This document shows, one piece after another, positions 54,115 to 63,322 of a DNA stretch of 64,000 bases. The position numbers were made by a program, and so were the translations under genes. The notes beneath the pieces were generated by a model, which saw only the letters and a list, made by a program, of their open reading frames with translations, did no database searches and was not told the origin of the DNA. The number at the start of each line of letters is the position of its first letter. Positions within the stretch are counted from its first letter, which is position 1. The DNA is taken from positions 310,001 to 374,000 of the forward strand of contig JADJXQ010000002.1 in the NCBI GenBank assembly GCA_016710335.1, read 5' to 3'. This DNA comes from Rhodospirillales bacterium (lineage in GTDB: Bacteria > Pseudomonadota > Alphaproteobacteria > Rhodospirillales > Defluviicoccaceae).

Positions 54115-55017
54115 GTGCCCCTCAGACCATACAAGGTCGTAAGTGTTCAGCCGGCATGGGTGCTGGAACACGAGGCACTTGGGAGCAAACAGAAGTTTTG
54201 GTACCGGGACCCCGACAGCGACACGGATTGGCTCTTCAAGTTTCCGCGTCCGGGTACAGGCGAACACTGGGCGGAAAAGATCGCCGCAGAGGTTGCGGCG
54301 CATCTTCGCCTCTCGCACGCACTTGTGGAACTGGCGGAGTTCGATGGCACTTTCGGCTCAACCACTTTGTCCTTCGCAAGCAGATCCGGGGAACTGATTC
54401 ACGGGAACCAGATCCTCGTCGGCAACGTGCTTGGTTATGATCCTGATCGGCGGTTTCGTAATTCCGATCACACGCTAGCCAACATCCGGCTGGGCGTGAA
54501 AAAGGTCTTCGAGGAAGAGGCCGCGGCCCGCAGGGCGATGTCCCAGTTCGGCGGTTACCTTGTTCTTGATGCCTTGATCGGAAATACCGACCGTCATCAC
54601 GAGAATTGGGGGGTGCTGCGCAGCTCGTCCAATGCCCATCTTCCTGTCGTTGCACCGTCGTTCGATCACGCATCGTCGCTCGGGCGGGAGTTGTCGGATG
54701 ACGGCGGCGCGAAGAGCCGTGAGCGACTGCTCACGGCGGACCGCATGGGAGAGTATGCCCGAAAGGCACGGGGCGGCATCTACTGGTCGGAGCAGGATGC
54801 TCATGGCATCAGTCCGCTCGATTTGGTGCGGCGGGCTGCCGCGGCGTGTCCGGAACTCGTGAAAGCCGGCTTTGAGAAACTGCGGGATCTGGAGCGCGAG
54901 GTCATGGAAGACATCGTCGATCGCATTCCGAGCGACTGGATGACGCCCATCGCGCGGAGGTTCGCGCTGGAACTGATGTGCTATTCTCTAAAAGAAATGA
55001 GGAAGCTTCCGCAATGA
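54115..55017 (+). CDS. HipA-like serine/threonine kinase domain protein
   Basis: A 300-residue protein with the HipA C-terminal kinase fold. K42 (LFKFPRPG) fits the ATP lysine, GNTDRHHENWG (156-166) is the catalytic loop with D159 and N164, and D184 in SFDHASSLG fits the metal Asp, so the active site looks complete. It lacks the HipA N1 subdomain that full HipA toxins carry. The GTG at 54115 starts 17 bases after argH; no strong ribosome site. It overlaps the next gene by 4 bases (ATGA). The region is lower in GC than argH by eye, which points to gain by transfer. No HipB-like DNA-binding gene is beside it. Confidence 0.8.
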   Translation: MPLRPYKVVSVQPAWVLEHEALGSKQKFWYRDPDSDTDWLFKFPRPGTGEHWAEKIAAEVAAHLRLSHALVELAEFDGTFGSTTLSFASRSGELIHGNQILVGNVLGYDPDRRFRNSDHTLANIRLGVKKVFEEEAAARRAMSQFGGYLVLDALIGNTDRHHENWGVLRSSSNAHLPVVAPSFDHASSLGRELSDDGGAKSRERLLTADRMGEYARKARGGIYWSEQDAHGISPLDLVRRAAAACPELVKAGFEKLRDLEREVMEDIVDRIPSDWMTPIARRFALELMCYSLKEMRKLPQ

Positions 55018-55760
55018 CCGCCAAGACGCTGTTCCTCGCATGGCAGGATCAGGACAGAACGCGACGTTGGTTTCCGATCGGACGACTCGATGCGGATCCG
55101 ACGCGTCCGCTCTATCGTTTTCGCTATATCCGGGGAGCGGAAGATGCGCGTTGCCAAGCGGGGTTCCGGCTGCTCGATGATTTTCCTCAACTGAAAGCGG
55201 ACTACCTGTCGGGCGAACTGTTTCCCCTCTTCAAGAACAGAGTGATGACGCCGGGCCGGCCGGACTTTCAGGACTACATCCGCCACATGGATCTGACGGG
55301 CGTCGCCGACCCTATCGAAATTCTGGAGGTTGGCGGCGGCACGCGCGCCACCGATGCGTTCGAGGTGTTTCCCAAGCTCGAAAAACAAGCGGATGGTGCG
55401 ATCAGGTGCCGGTTCTTCTTGCACGGCTGGCGGCATCTCAACAACGAAGCCCAAACGCGTCTTGAACGCCTTGCGCCAGGAGAAAAATTGAATCTTGCGT
55501 TGGAACTGACCAATCCTGCGACCGGACACGCTCTGCAGATACAGACCACCGACTACGTCATGATTGGTTGGGCGCCGCGCTATCTCGTCCGGGATCTGAC
55601 GTCGGCAATCCTGGATGGAGAGGGCAATTTCACAGCTCAAACCGTTCGACTTAATCCGGTGCCCGCCCCGTCCCGGCAGCGGTTGCTGGTCGAGCTAAGC
55701 GGACGTCTGACGGGCGAAGAGCCGATGACGACAGCGGATTTCGAGCCCCTGGCGGCGTGA
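55014..55760 (+). CDS. HIRAN-like domain protein with HipA-N1-like N-terminus
   Basis: A 248-residue protein. Residues 1-90 (FPIGRLDADPTRPLYRFRYI, then LLDDFPQLKADYLSGELFPL and FKNRVM) resemble the HipA N-terminal subdomain 1. Residues about 132-195 (FFLHGWRHL, ERLAPGEKLNLALELTNPAT, GHALQIQ, IGWAPRYLV) fit the HIRAN fold, a DNA-end or nucleic-acid-binding domain. ATG at 55014 overlaps the kinase stop by 4 bases, so both are made together. In HipBST systems a separate N1-like protein controls the kinase, which is the best model for this pair. Domain calls are by pattern only. Confidence 0.65.
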   Translation: MTAKTLFLAWQDQDRTRRWFPIGRLDADPTRPLYRFRYIRGAEDARCQAGFRLLDDFPQLKADYLSGELFPLFKNRVMTPGRPDFQDYIRHMDLTGVADPIEILEVGGGTRATDAFEVFPKLEKQADGAIRCRFFLHGWRHLNNEAQTRLERLAPGEKLNLALELTNPATGHALQIQTTDYVMIGWAPRYLVRDLTSAILDGEGNFTAQTVRLNPVPAPSRQRLLVELSGRLTGEEPMTTADFEPLAA

Positions 55761-55769
55761 GGATCAACC

Positions 55770-57116
55770 TTGCCTCCTCGGAACAACCGGCGGCGTAAGC
55801 GAGCGCCCGCCGTCGCCACGGTCGAGGTGGCGGTCACGGCGATCGGCGCAGGCGGCGACGGAATCGGGGAGGAGCCGGACGGGCGGCGGCTCTACGTCCC
55901 CTTCACCGTGCCGGGGGATCGGGTTCGCGCGCGGCCGGTCCAGCGGCTCGGCGATGGCTTGACCGCGGCGCTTGTCGAGGTGTTGTCGCCGGGGCCGGAG
56001 CGGGCGCCGCCGCCGTGCCGCCACTTCGGGCGCTGCGGCGGCTGCAGCCTTCAGCACCTGACCGACGACGCGTACGTCCGCTGGAAGCGCGAGCGTCTCG
56101 AAGAGGCGCTCAAGCGGGCCGGCATCGACCGCTACCGGCTGGAACCGCTGGCGCGGACGCCGCCAGCAGCGAGACGCCGGGCGACATTTGCGGCGTTCCG
56201 TCCTGCGGCGGTCAATGCGCCGCCGATTTGCGGATTCACGGTCCGCAACCGGCACGACATCGTCGATGTTGCAGAGTGCCCGGTGATGGCGCCCCGCATC
56301 GTCGCACTACTGCCGGAGATGCGGCGCCTGCTCGCCGAGGTGCTGCTGACAGGGGAGCGGTGCCGGGTTGCGGTATCGCTGCTGGACGGCGGGCTGGATG
56401 TGGTGCTGGAGCTGCCGCGGGAGCCCGACCTGCAGGCCCGGGAACGGCTGGCGGCCTTTGCCGAGACGGCGGATCTGGCGCGGCTTTCGGTGCGCGCTTC
56501 GGACACTGTGTTGCCCGAACCGGTTGCGCAACGGCGGGCGCCCACCGTCGCGTTCGGGCGCACCCGCGTGCTGGCGCCGCCTGGAGCGTTTCTGCAAGCG
56601 AGCGCCGCCGGCGAGGCGGCGCTGGTCGCCGCGGTGCTGGCGGCGGTTGGCGCCACCACCGGCTCCCTGACTCCGGTTGCGGATCTGTTTTGCGGCGCCG
56701 GCACCTTCGCCCTGCCGCTGCGCGACGCCGGGGCCCGCGTTCATGCCGTCGATGCCGATGCGGAAACGCTCCAGGCGCTCACCGCCACGGCCCGAACGGA
56801 CGCCGGCCTGACGATCGAGAAGCGCGATCTGTTCGCGCGGCCGCTGCGGCCGCAGGAGCTGCAGCGGTTCGGCGCGGTGGTGTTCGACCCGCCGCGCGCC
56901 GGCGCCGCCGCGCAGGCCCGCGAGTTGGCCGCCTCTGCGGTGCCGGTCATTGCCGCCGTCTCGTGCAACCCCAGCACTTTTGCCCGCGACGCCGGTATTC
57001 TTACCGCCGGCGGCTACCGTCTGGAACGGGTGGTGCCGGTCGACCAGTTCCTGTGGTCCCCGCATCTGGAGCTGGCCGCCACGTTCCGCCGCCGAGCAAA
57101 GGCATACGCGGCTTGA
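55770..57116 (+). CDS. TrmA/RumA-family RNA (uracil-C5) methyltransferase
   Basis: A 448-residue SAM-dependent methyltransferase for a uridine in tRNA or rRNA. It has an N-terminal TRAM-like domain (about 15-75), Fe-S ligands C83, C89, C92 (CRHFGRCGGC) and C170 (AECP), the SAM site VADLFCGAGTFALPL, VFDPPRAG and the catalytic Cys in AAVSCNPSTFARD. The start is TTG with GAGGA 6 bases upstream. It is 9 bases after the HIRAN-like gene. Whether it makes m5U in 23S rRNA or tRNA is not decided. Confidence 0.9.
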   Translation: MPPRNNRRRKRAPAVATVEVAVTAIGAGGDGIGEEPDGRRLYVPFTVPGDRVRARPVQRLGDGLTAALVEVLSPGPERAPPPCRHFGRCGGCSLQHLTDDAYVRWKRERLEEALKRAGIDRYRLEPLARTPPAARRRATFAAFRPAAVNAPPICGFTVRNRHDIVDVAECPVMAPRIVALLPEMRRLLAEVLLTGERCRVAVSLLDGGLDVVLELPREPDLQARERLAAFAETADLARLSVRASDTVLPEPVAQRRAPTVAFGRTRVLAPPGAFLQASAAGEAALVAAVLAAVGATTGSLTPVADLFCGAGTFALPLRDAGARVHAVDADAETLQALTATARTDAGLTIEKRDLFARPLRPQELQRFGAVVFDPPRAGAAAQARELAASAVPVIAAVSCNPSTFARDAGILTAGGYRLERVVPVDQFLWSPHLELAATFRRRAKAYAA

Positions 57117-57497
57117 TCACCATCCGGTTTCAGTCATCGGGATTTGACAGGGAGATCAAGGTCAGGATCGCGCCGGGGGAGCGGCCGACGCTGCTGTCCA
57201 TCGCCGCGGCTCACGGCGTCCCGATCCTGTTCAACTGCCGGTCCGGCGACTGCGGCGCTTGCCTGGTCCGGAGTTCGGACCGACACGGAACGTCCGCGGA
57301 CGCGGGCTGCGATGGGCGATGCGGAACGATATCGCCTTCAGGCTATGTCGTTGTCGGCGGACGGCGACGGCGAGGCGGACGACGAAACCTCGATGGAGGG
57401 GGAGCAGGCGCGCCTTGCATGCCAATTCGTGCTCGGCGAGGACGACGATGGTCACGAGTTCGTCGTTACCTTCGCATCCGGCCTCGGCAACTCCTAA
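57113..57497 (+). pseudogene. 2Fe-2S ferredoxin, interrupted by a frameshift
   Basis: The first frame from TTG 57113, overlapping the methyltransferase stop, gives a plant-type ferredoxin start with C42, C47 and C50 (FNCRSGDCGACLV). Family likeness then continues in the frame one base on: PRTRAAMGDAERYRLQAM, then RLACQFVLGEDDDG with the fourth cluster Cys, ending at 57497. The switch is at about 57263-57275. A single extra base explains it. As with sdhA, an assembly error is a fair alternative to a broken gene. The expected protein is about 127 residues. Confidence 0.7.
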
Positions 57498-57528
57498 ACC
57501 GGCGCTCTTACCGTAAGCGCGGTGCTTC

Positions 57529-58893
57529 CTACTCGCCCGGCGCTTCGGGGCGCAACAGATCCTGTTCGCCGAGAGAGGAACGTTCCGCATCGACCTTCTC
57601 GACGACGGCGGTCTCGCGGGAGGCGTCGCCGACATCGGCGCGCTCCGGGGTTGCTGCCGGCGTCCGGTGCGCCTCGCCGGCGGGCGCAGGCGGAACCGCG
57701 GACCCGACTGCGGCGCTCGCCGCGGCGCCCATGCGGATGGTGTAGATGGGCTCCGGCAAGGCGAAGCCGGCGTCCTCCAGGGCGCGCTTGGCGAGGCGGA
57801 TGCCCTCCCCGCGCGCCTTGAGAAAGTCCGTCTGCTGCTGATCGATCCAGCCGGAAAACCACAGCAATACGTTTGAGTCGCCCACATCCTGCACCGTGCC
57901 GGCCGGTCCGGGCTGGCGCAGCACGAACGGCAGGTGTTCCAGTGCCGCCACCCCCACGTCGACCGCCTGCTTCAGGTTGCAGTCGGTGGCCACGCCCAGC
58001 GTGAACTCGAACCGGCGCTCGGGATTGCGGGTGTAATTCACGACGATGCCCTTGAATACGTCCGCATTGGGGATGCGCACGTGGTTGCCGTCCAGCGACA
58101 TCAGGATGGTGGCGCGCGACGTCAGACGGATGACATGCCCTTCGTGGTCGCCGATCCGCACCAGATCGTTGGGCCGAAACGGCTGGCGGATGCTGAGCAT
58201 GATGCTGGCGACGTAGTTCTCGATGGTGTCGCGAAGCGCGAAGCCTATGGCGAGGCCGAGGATGCCGGCGGCGCCGAGGATGGTGCCGAGCAGCGCGGTG
58301 GCGCCGAGAATATCGAGGGCGATGACGAGCCCGGCGGCGATGAACGCCAGCCGCAGCAACTGGCGGATCAGGTCGGCGACGAACGCGTTGGGGGCGATCC
58401 GCTGCCACGGCCAGCGCAGGCTGGCGATCCAGATGCCGAGCACGACGATGAGCGCGAACAGAAGCAGCGCCGCGGCGGCGACGGGGGCCATGTCATAGGC
58501 GTCGGCGACCCGCTTCTCCAGCCGCTGCCACGCCGGCGCGAGGCGCCTCTCAACCGACTCGTCGAGCTTGATCTCGTTGCGCACGGCGACCACGCCAGCG
58601 ACCCGGTCCGCCAGCTTTTCCGCTTCCTCGGCGCTCTCGGCGTCGGCGACCTCCCCCGCCAGCGTGACGACGCCGGCCGCGACCTCGATCCTGACGGCGC
58701 CGAGCGCCGGAAGCTCGCGAATGATGGAGCGGATGCGCTCGGCGATCGCGGCGTCGGAGCGGGCGTCACTGTCGACGGCGATCTCCTTCTCCGCTGGCGT
58801 CTTCGGCTCGGCCTGTTCCTGGGCGTGACCTTCGACGGCCAGGCCGACGAAGGCGACGAGCACGGCGATCAACAACAAACGGCAATGACGCAT
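57529..58893 (-). CDS. MscS-family mechanosensitive channel with BON domain
   Basis: A 454-residue protein: signal peptide (about 1-24), a periplasmic BON domain (about 45-115, IRSIIRELPALGAVRIEVAA, TLAGEVADAESAEEAE), membrane helices at about 135-160, 175-200 and 205-245, with the pore helix rich in Gly and Ala (LGTILGAAGILGLAIGFALR), then the MscS beta and C-domains (LSIRQPFRPNDLVRIGDHEG). MscS channels release solutes on hypo-osmotic shock. The C-terminal 70 residues are a disordered Ala/Pro/Glu tail. Beside other transport genes, probably in one cluster with the permease upstream (13 bases apart). Confidence 0.87.
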   Translation of the reverse strand: MRHCRLLLIAVLVAFVGLAVEGHAQEQAEPKTPAEKEIAVDSDARSDAAIAERIRSIIRELPALGAVRIEVAAGVVTLAGEVADAESAEEAEKLADRVAGVVAVRNEIKLDESVERRLAPAWQRLEKRVADAYDMAPVAAAALLLFALIVVLGIWIASLRWPWQRIAPNAFVADLIRQLLRLAFIAAGLVIALDILGATALLGTILGAAGILGLAIGFALRDTIENYVASIMLSIRQPFRPNDLVRIGDHEGHVIRLTSRATILMSLDGNHVRIPNADVFKGIVVNYTRNPERRFEFTLGVATDCNLKQAVDVGVAALEHLPFVLRQPGPAGTVQDVGDSNVLLWFSGWIDQQQTDFLKARGEGIRLAKRALEDAGFALPEPIYTIRMGAAASAAVGSAVPPAPAGEAHRTPAATPERADVGDASRETAVVEKVDAERSSLGEQDLLRPEAPGE

Positions 58894-58906
58894 TTCCGAT
58901 TTTTCT

Positions 58907-60724
58907 TCAGCCGGCCAACGGCCACACCAGCGGCGTGACGATGAGGGTCACCAACCAGGTGATGATGGCGAGCACGCCGCCGAGCAGCAAGTAGTGCTTG
59001 AAGCGATACTCGCCGGGACCCATCACCAGGATTGTGGCTTCATGGGCGACCGGAGTTGCGAAACCGGCCGAGATGCAGACGGCGAGCGGGATCATCACCG
59101 CCTTGGCGTCGAGGTCGGCAAGTTCCGCAACCTGAAACGCGATCGGCGCGACGATGATGGCGACCGCGGCATTCTCGATCATCTGCGTCAGGACGACCGC
59201 CGCCAGCAACAGTGCCGCCAGAAACACGATGGGCGTGGCGCCGCTCGCCGATGGGTGCTGCACGGCCAGCGTCGCGATCGCCGAAGCGGCGCCGCTTTCC
59301 TCGAGCGCGATGCCGAACGGGATCATGCCGCCGAGAATGACCAGGGTCGGCCAGTCAATGGCGGCGTAAGCCGAGCGCACGCTGATGCAGCCGAACAGGA
59401 TGGCGAGCGCCGCCGCGAGCGGGATGGAGATCGCGGCCGCCATCAAGCCGCCCACCGACAGCACGATAACTCCGGCCATCAAGCCGAGAAGGATGAGCGC
59501 CTTGGCCTGCCCCACCGCCGGAAAGGCGTGCTCCTGAAGTAAAATCAGATCGCGGCTCCGCCCGAGGCGCTCCACATCGTCGGCGCTACCGAGCAGCAGG
59601 AGCGCGTCGCCGTGCATGAGGCGCGTCTCGGTCAGGCGCTCGGTCAGCCAGTGGCCCCGCCGTTCCATGCCCAGCACGGTGACGCCGTAGCGGTCGCTGA
59701 GCGCGATGTCTTCCAGTGTCGCCCCGACGAAGTACGACGACGGCGACACCATCGCCTCGACGGTCACCAGATCGACTTTGGCGAGGAACGCTCGAGTCAG
59801 TTTGGTCTGTTCCTGAACCTCGAAATCCGAGGACTTCACGAAGCGCCCGATCTGGTCTGCGGTGCCGCGAATGAGGATCATGTCCCCGGCGGCGAGGGGA
59901 GCGGAGCGGACCTGGCGACGGCCGTCGCGAATGACGGCAACGATGCGGAGTTGCCTGTTCCGAAACAGATCCAGCTCGCGGATCTTGCGGCCGACGGCGC
60001 TGGAGCCCTCTGCGACGACGATCTCGGTCAGAAACCGTGTCACCGCCTCCGGTCCCTGTTCGGGCTCATGGGCAGGCAACCAGTGCCGGCCAATGAAGAA
60101 CACGAACGCCGCCGCCACCAGGAACACCGCCGCGGCATTGGGCGTGAAGTCGAAGAAGCCGATGCCGGCGTCGGTGCGCTGGCGGAGAAAATCACTCAGC
60201 AGGATATTGCTGCGGGTGCCGATCAGGGTCCATTGCCCGCCCATCAACGCACCGTACGCTGCGAGCAGCAGATAGCGTGACGGCGGCAGATTGAACTCGC
60301 GGCACAGGTTGAGCAGCAGCGGCAGCAGAATGACCACCACAGTGGTGTCGTTGATAAACATGGACATCACCGTCGCCAGCGTCAGCACCGCCATCTGCAA
60401 CGACCATTCGCGGCCGGCGACACGGCGCAGGGCGCCGAGGCCGAGCACCTCGGCGGCGCCGGTCTGCACCATCGCAGAACCCATGATGAACATGCTGGCG
60501 ATCATCAGCACCGCGGCGCTGCCGAAGCCGGAGAAGCCTTGCTCGTAGGTCAGGACCCCCCGCCACTCGCCGCCGGGATGCGGCCACGGCACGATCAGCG
60601 CCAGCATGACCAGGAACGCGGTGACGTCCGGGCGCAGGCGCTGGCTCCAGAACAGGTAGAGCGCCGCGAGCAGCAGGATGCCCAGGAAGACGTACTCGGA
60701 CAACGGGGTCTCCGGATGGTGCAC
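58907..60724 (-). CDS. SLC13/DASS-type permease with two RCK-C (TrkA-C) domains
   Basis: A 605-residue transporter. The N-terminal helices carry IASMFIMGSAMVQTGAAEVL and the SNT-like MFINDTTVVVILLPL and WTLIGTRSNILLSD; the C-terminal half mirrors this (LTQMIENAAVAIIVAPIA, GFATPVAHEATILV). Between them lie two TrkA-C domains (about residues 210-295 and 310-395). The layout is that of the SLC13-like sodium/sulfate or organic-anion permeases often named citrate transporter. The start is GTG, 60724. The substrate is unknown; the SulP gene next door makes sulfate a reasonable guess. Confidence 0.82.
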   Translation of the reverse strand: MHHPETPLSEYVFLGILLLAALYLFWSQRLRPDVTAFLVMLALIVPWPHPGGEWRGVLTYEQGFSGFGSAAVLMIASMFIMGSAMVQTGAAEVLGLGALRRVAGREWSLQMAVLTLATVMSMFINDTTVVVILLPLLLNLCREFNLPPSRYLLLAAYGALMGGQWTLIGTRSNILLSDFLRQRTDAGIGFFDFTPNAAAVFLVAAAFVFFIGRHWLPAHEPEQGPEAVTRFLTEIVVAEGSSAVGRKIRELDLFRNRQLRIVAVIRDGRRQVRSAPLAAGDMILIRGTADQIGRFVKSSDFEVQEQTKLTRAFLAKVDLVTVEAMVSPSSYFVGATLEDIALSDRYGVTVLGMERRGHWLTERLTETRLMHGDALLLLGSADDVERLGRSRDLILLQEHAFPAVGQAKALILLGLMAGVIVLSVGGLMAAAISIPLAAALAILFGCISVRSAYAAIDWPTLVILGGMIPFGIALEESGAASAIATLAVQHPSASGATPIVFLAALLLAAVVLTQMIENAAVAIIVAPIAFQVAELADLDAKAVMIPLAVCISAGFATPVAHEATILVMGPGEYRFKHYLLLGGVLAIITWLVTLIVTPLVWPLAG

Positions 60725-60974
60725 TGACCAAGGGTGATCGACGCGGCTCCGCGCCGGCCGCCACTCATAGGACGAAGACGCGCGCCGCTCAAACGTTGCA
60801 TCAACTGTCGGTCAATACCAGAGCCCCGCCGGTGCCGCCGCGCGGGCGAGACGCAGGGCCCTTGACCACGTCCCCTGAAGCAGCCCACCCTCGCCGCCTC
60901 GGAGGCCGCCTACCGGGAATTCCACCACATACGCGGCGCCACGCTTTTTCAGCCTGCCTCACTGGAGACACGAG

Positions 60975-62690
60975 ATGCTACGCACCGGGAGCGATATGGC
61001 GGAACGCTCACTTGGCGCCGGGCTGCAGGCCGACCTTTTTGCGGGCCTGACAGCGGCGGCTGTCGTCCTTCCCAAGGCCATGGCCTACGCGACCGTGGCG
61101 GGCTTGCCGGTCAGCGTGGGGCTATACACGGCTTTCGTTCCGATGATCGTCTACGCCCTGCTTGGCACGTCGCGGGTACTGAGCGTCAGTTCGACCGCAA
61201 CTCTGGCGATCCTTGTGGCCGCGCAACTCGGAATTGCCGTGCCGGACGGGGACCCCGGGCGGCTCATTACAGCTTCGGCGACGCTCGCAGCCATGACCGG
61301 ATTCCTCCTGATCGTGGCTTCGGTCCTGCGTCTTGGTTTCCTCGCGAATCTCATTTCGGCGCCGGTCCTCACGGGCTTCAAGGCCGGGATTGGCCTCGTG
61401 ATCGTTCTCGACCAGATACCGAAGCTGCTCGGCGTCCACATAACGAAGGACGGCTTCTTCCGCGACGTGCTGAGTATCGCGCACCACCTTCCCGACGTCT
61501 CCGGCATCACTCTTGCTTTCGGCTTGACGGCTTTGGTCGTGCTCCTTCTCATGGAACGCGCTTGGCCACACTCGCCGGCGCCGCTCGCGGTGGTTGGCGG
61601 TGGCGTGGCGGCATCCTGGTTGTTCGGCATCAGCTCGGCAGGCGTTGACACGGTGGGCATCATCCCGCAGGGGCTGCCATCGATTACGCTTCCGACTCCC
61701 GGCCTCGCGATGCAGCTGCTACCAGGTGCGATCGGCATCGCCCTGATGAGCTTCACCGAAACGATCGCCGCGGGCCGCGCGTTCGCGCATCCGTCAGAGC
61801 CGACGATCAGGGCCAATCGGGAGCTTCTGGCGACCGGCGCCGCCAACCTGTCTGGCGCCTTCTTGGGAGCGATGCCCGCAGGCGGCGGCACATCACAAAC
61901 GGCGGTGGTCCGTGCCGTGGGAGGCCGGACACAGAAGGCCTCTCTCGTCACAGCGGTGATGTCCGCAGCAACGATGCTGATTCTCGCGCCGCTGCTGGGG
62001 CTCCTGCCGCAGGCGGTGCTCGCGGCGATCGTGATTGTGTACTCGATCGGCTTGCTCCAGCCGACGGAGTTCGCGGCGATCCGCAAAGTCCGCAGCATGG
62101 AATTCCACTGGGCGATCGTGGCCTTCCTCGGCGTGCTCGTCTTTGGCACACTTGAGGGTATTGTTGTTGCAGTGGTCCTCTCGCTCCTAGGGCTGGCCAG
62201 GCAGGCGGCCCATCCGCGCGTCTACGAGATCGGCCGCAAGCGAGGAGAGGACATTCTGCGCCCTCTATCTCCCGAACACCCCGGCGACCAGACCATCAAG
62301 GATCTCCTGATCCTGCGTCCGGAAGGCAGGCTCTTCTTCGCCAACGCCGAGCTGGTTGGCGAGCGGATCCGGGAACGTGTGACCCAGCGAAAGCCCCGAA
62401 TACTCATGCTCGACCTCAGCCGGGTGTTCGACATCGAGTATTCCGCGCTGCAGATGTTGATGGAGGGCGAACGCCGCTTGGCGGAAGAGGGCGTGACGCT
62501 CTGGCTTGCCGGCCTTAACCCGGACGTCCTCGCCTACGTACGGGCATCCGGCTTTGCTGAACGGCTCGGTGCGGGCCGCATGTTCGTCAATGCCCGCAGC
62601 GGTATTCGCCATCACCTTGACGTCTCAGAGGCCGATGCCGAGCAGGCAGGAGGAGACAGGCGTGATGGCTCCGAGACTTTGAAGAACTGA
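60975..62690 (+). CDS. SulP-family anion permease with STAS domain
   Basis: A 571-residue protein with about 14 membrane helices in the SulP fold (GLTAAAVVLPKAMAYATVAG near the N-terminus and the GAMPAGGGTSQTAVVRAVG turn) and a C-terminal STAS domain (about 440-545, ILMLDLSRVFDIEYSALQM). SulP proteins carry sulfate, bicarbonate or other anions. ATG at 60975 has GGAG 8 bases upstream. Divergent from the SLC13-type permease; the 250 bases between carry both starts, no clear promoter picked out. Confidence 0.9.
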   Translation: MLRTGSDMAERSLGAGLQADLFAGLTAAAVVLPKAMAYATVAGLPVSVGLYTAFVPMIVYALLGTSRVLSVSSTATLAILVAAQLGIAVPDGDPGRLITASATLAAMTGFLLIVASVLRLGFLANLISAPVLTGFKAGIGLVIVLDQIPKLLGVHITKDGFFRDVLSIAHHLPDVSGITLAFGLTALVVLLLMERAWPHSPAPLAVVGGGVAASWLFGISSAGVDTVGIIPQGLPSITLPTPGLAMQLLPGAIGIALMSFTETIAAGRAFAHPSEPTIRANRELLATGAANLSGAFLGAMPAGGGTSQTAVVRAVGGRTQKASLVTAVMSAATMLILAPLLGLLPQAVLAAIVIVYSIGLLQPTEFAAIRKVRSMEFHWAIVAFLGVLVFGTLEGIVVAVVLSLLGLARQAAHPRVYEIGRKRGEDILRPLSPEHPGDQTIKDLLILRPEGRLFFANAELVGERIRERVTQRKPRILMLDLSRVFDIEYSALQMLMEGERRLAEEGVTLWLAGLNPDVLAYVRASGFAERLGAGRMFVNARSGIRHHLDVSEADAEQAGGDRRDGSETLKN

Positions 62691-62940
62691 GGCAGCTTCG
62701 GTGCAGCGCGTCCACACGTCGCCGGTCGCGCCACATCGTGAAATGCGGAAGCTCCTCAAGGGGTCGAACCACTGTCGAACTTGAACGTATCCGATATATT
62801 CGCTCCTCTCGCGAGCGCCGGAACACAGTCAGTTGACACCCTCCAATGATGCGTCAGACGGTCCAGCGCCTCGACGACGTACACCGAGACAGTAGTGCAT
62901 TGCCACCAAAAGCTAGGTGGCGCCTGAGGTCGCGAAATCT

Positions 62941-63291
62941 ATGACCAAAGAACAACCTGCGGGCCACTTCGTCAGCATCCGGCGCCTGGTCCGAAGCCTT
63001 TATCACGCTGTTCAGGAACCCGAGGTGCAGGGCGTACTCATGCTCGCCGCCACACTCATTCTCATCGCGACGATCTTCTATTGGTTGGTAGAAGGATGGT
63101 CGTTTCTGGATGCCGCCTACTTTTCGGTCGTCACGATTGCCACCGTCGGCTACGGAGATCTAGCCCCGCAAACCGCGCTCGGCAAACTCTTCACGATCGG
63201 CTACCTCTTCGCGGGCATCGGGCTCTTCGCCGCCGCCGTGACTGCCCTTGCCCAAGCCACGCTGCGCAGCGCGCGGCCGCCCAAGGGATGA
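62941..63291 (+). CDS. Small two-helix potassium channel protein
   Basis: A 116-residue protein with two membrane helices (about 37-57 and 82-105) around a pore loop with the K+ selectivity filter TIATVGYGDLAP. This is the minimal ion-channel 2 unit (KcsA-like) and would need four copies to form a pore. No RCK domain follows. I chose ATG 62941 over GTG 62917. About 250 bases before it hold nothing recognised. Confidence 0.88.
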   Translation: MTKEQPAGHFVSIRRLVRSLYHAVQEPEVQGVLMLAATLILIATIFYWLVEGWSFLDAAYFSVVTIATVGYGDLAPQTALGKLFTIGYLFAGIGLFAAAVTALAQATLRSARPPKG

Positions 63292-63322
63292 TCCCGGCTC
63301 AGTCGCCGCGAGCCGTCCGGTC

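Noticed and set aside
62741..62790. tRNA-like T-arm sequence GGGTCGAACC
   Set aside because: No matching acceptor, D- or anticodon stems could be drawn around it.
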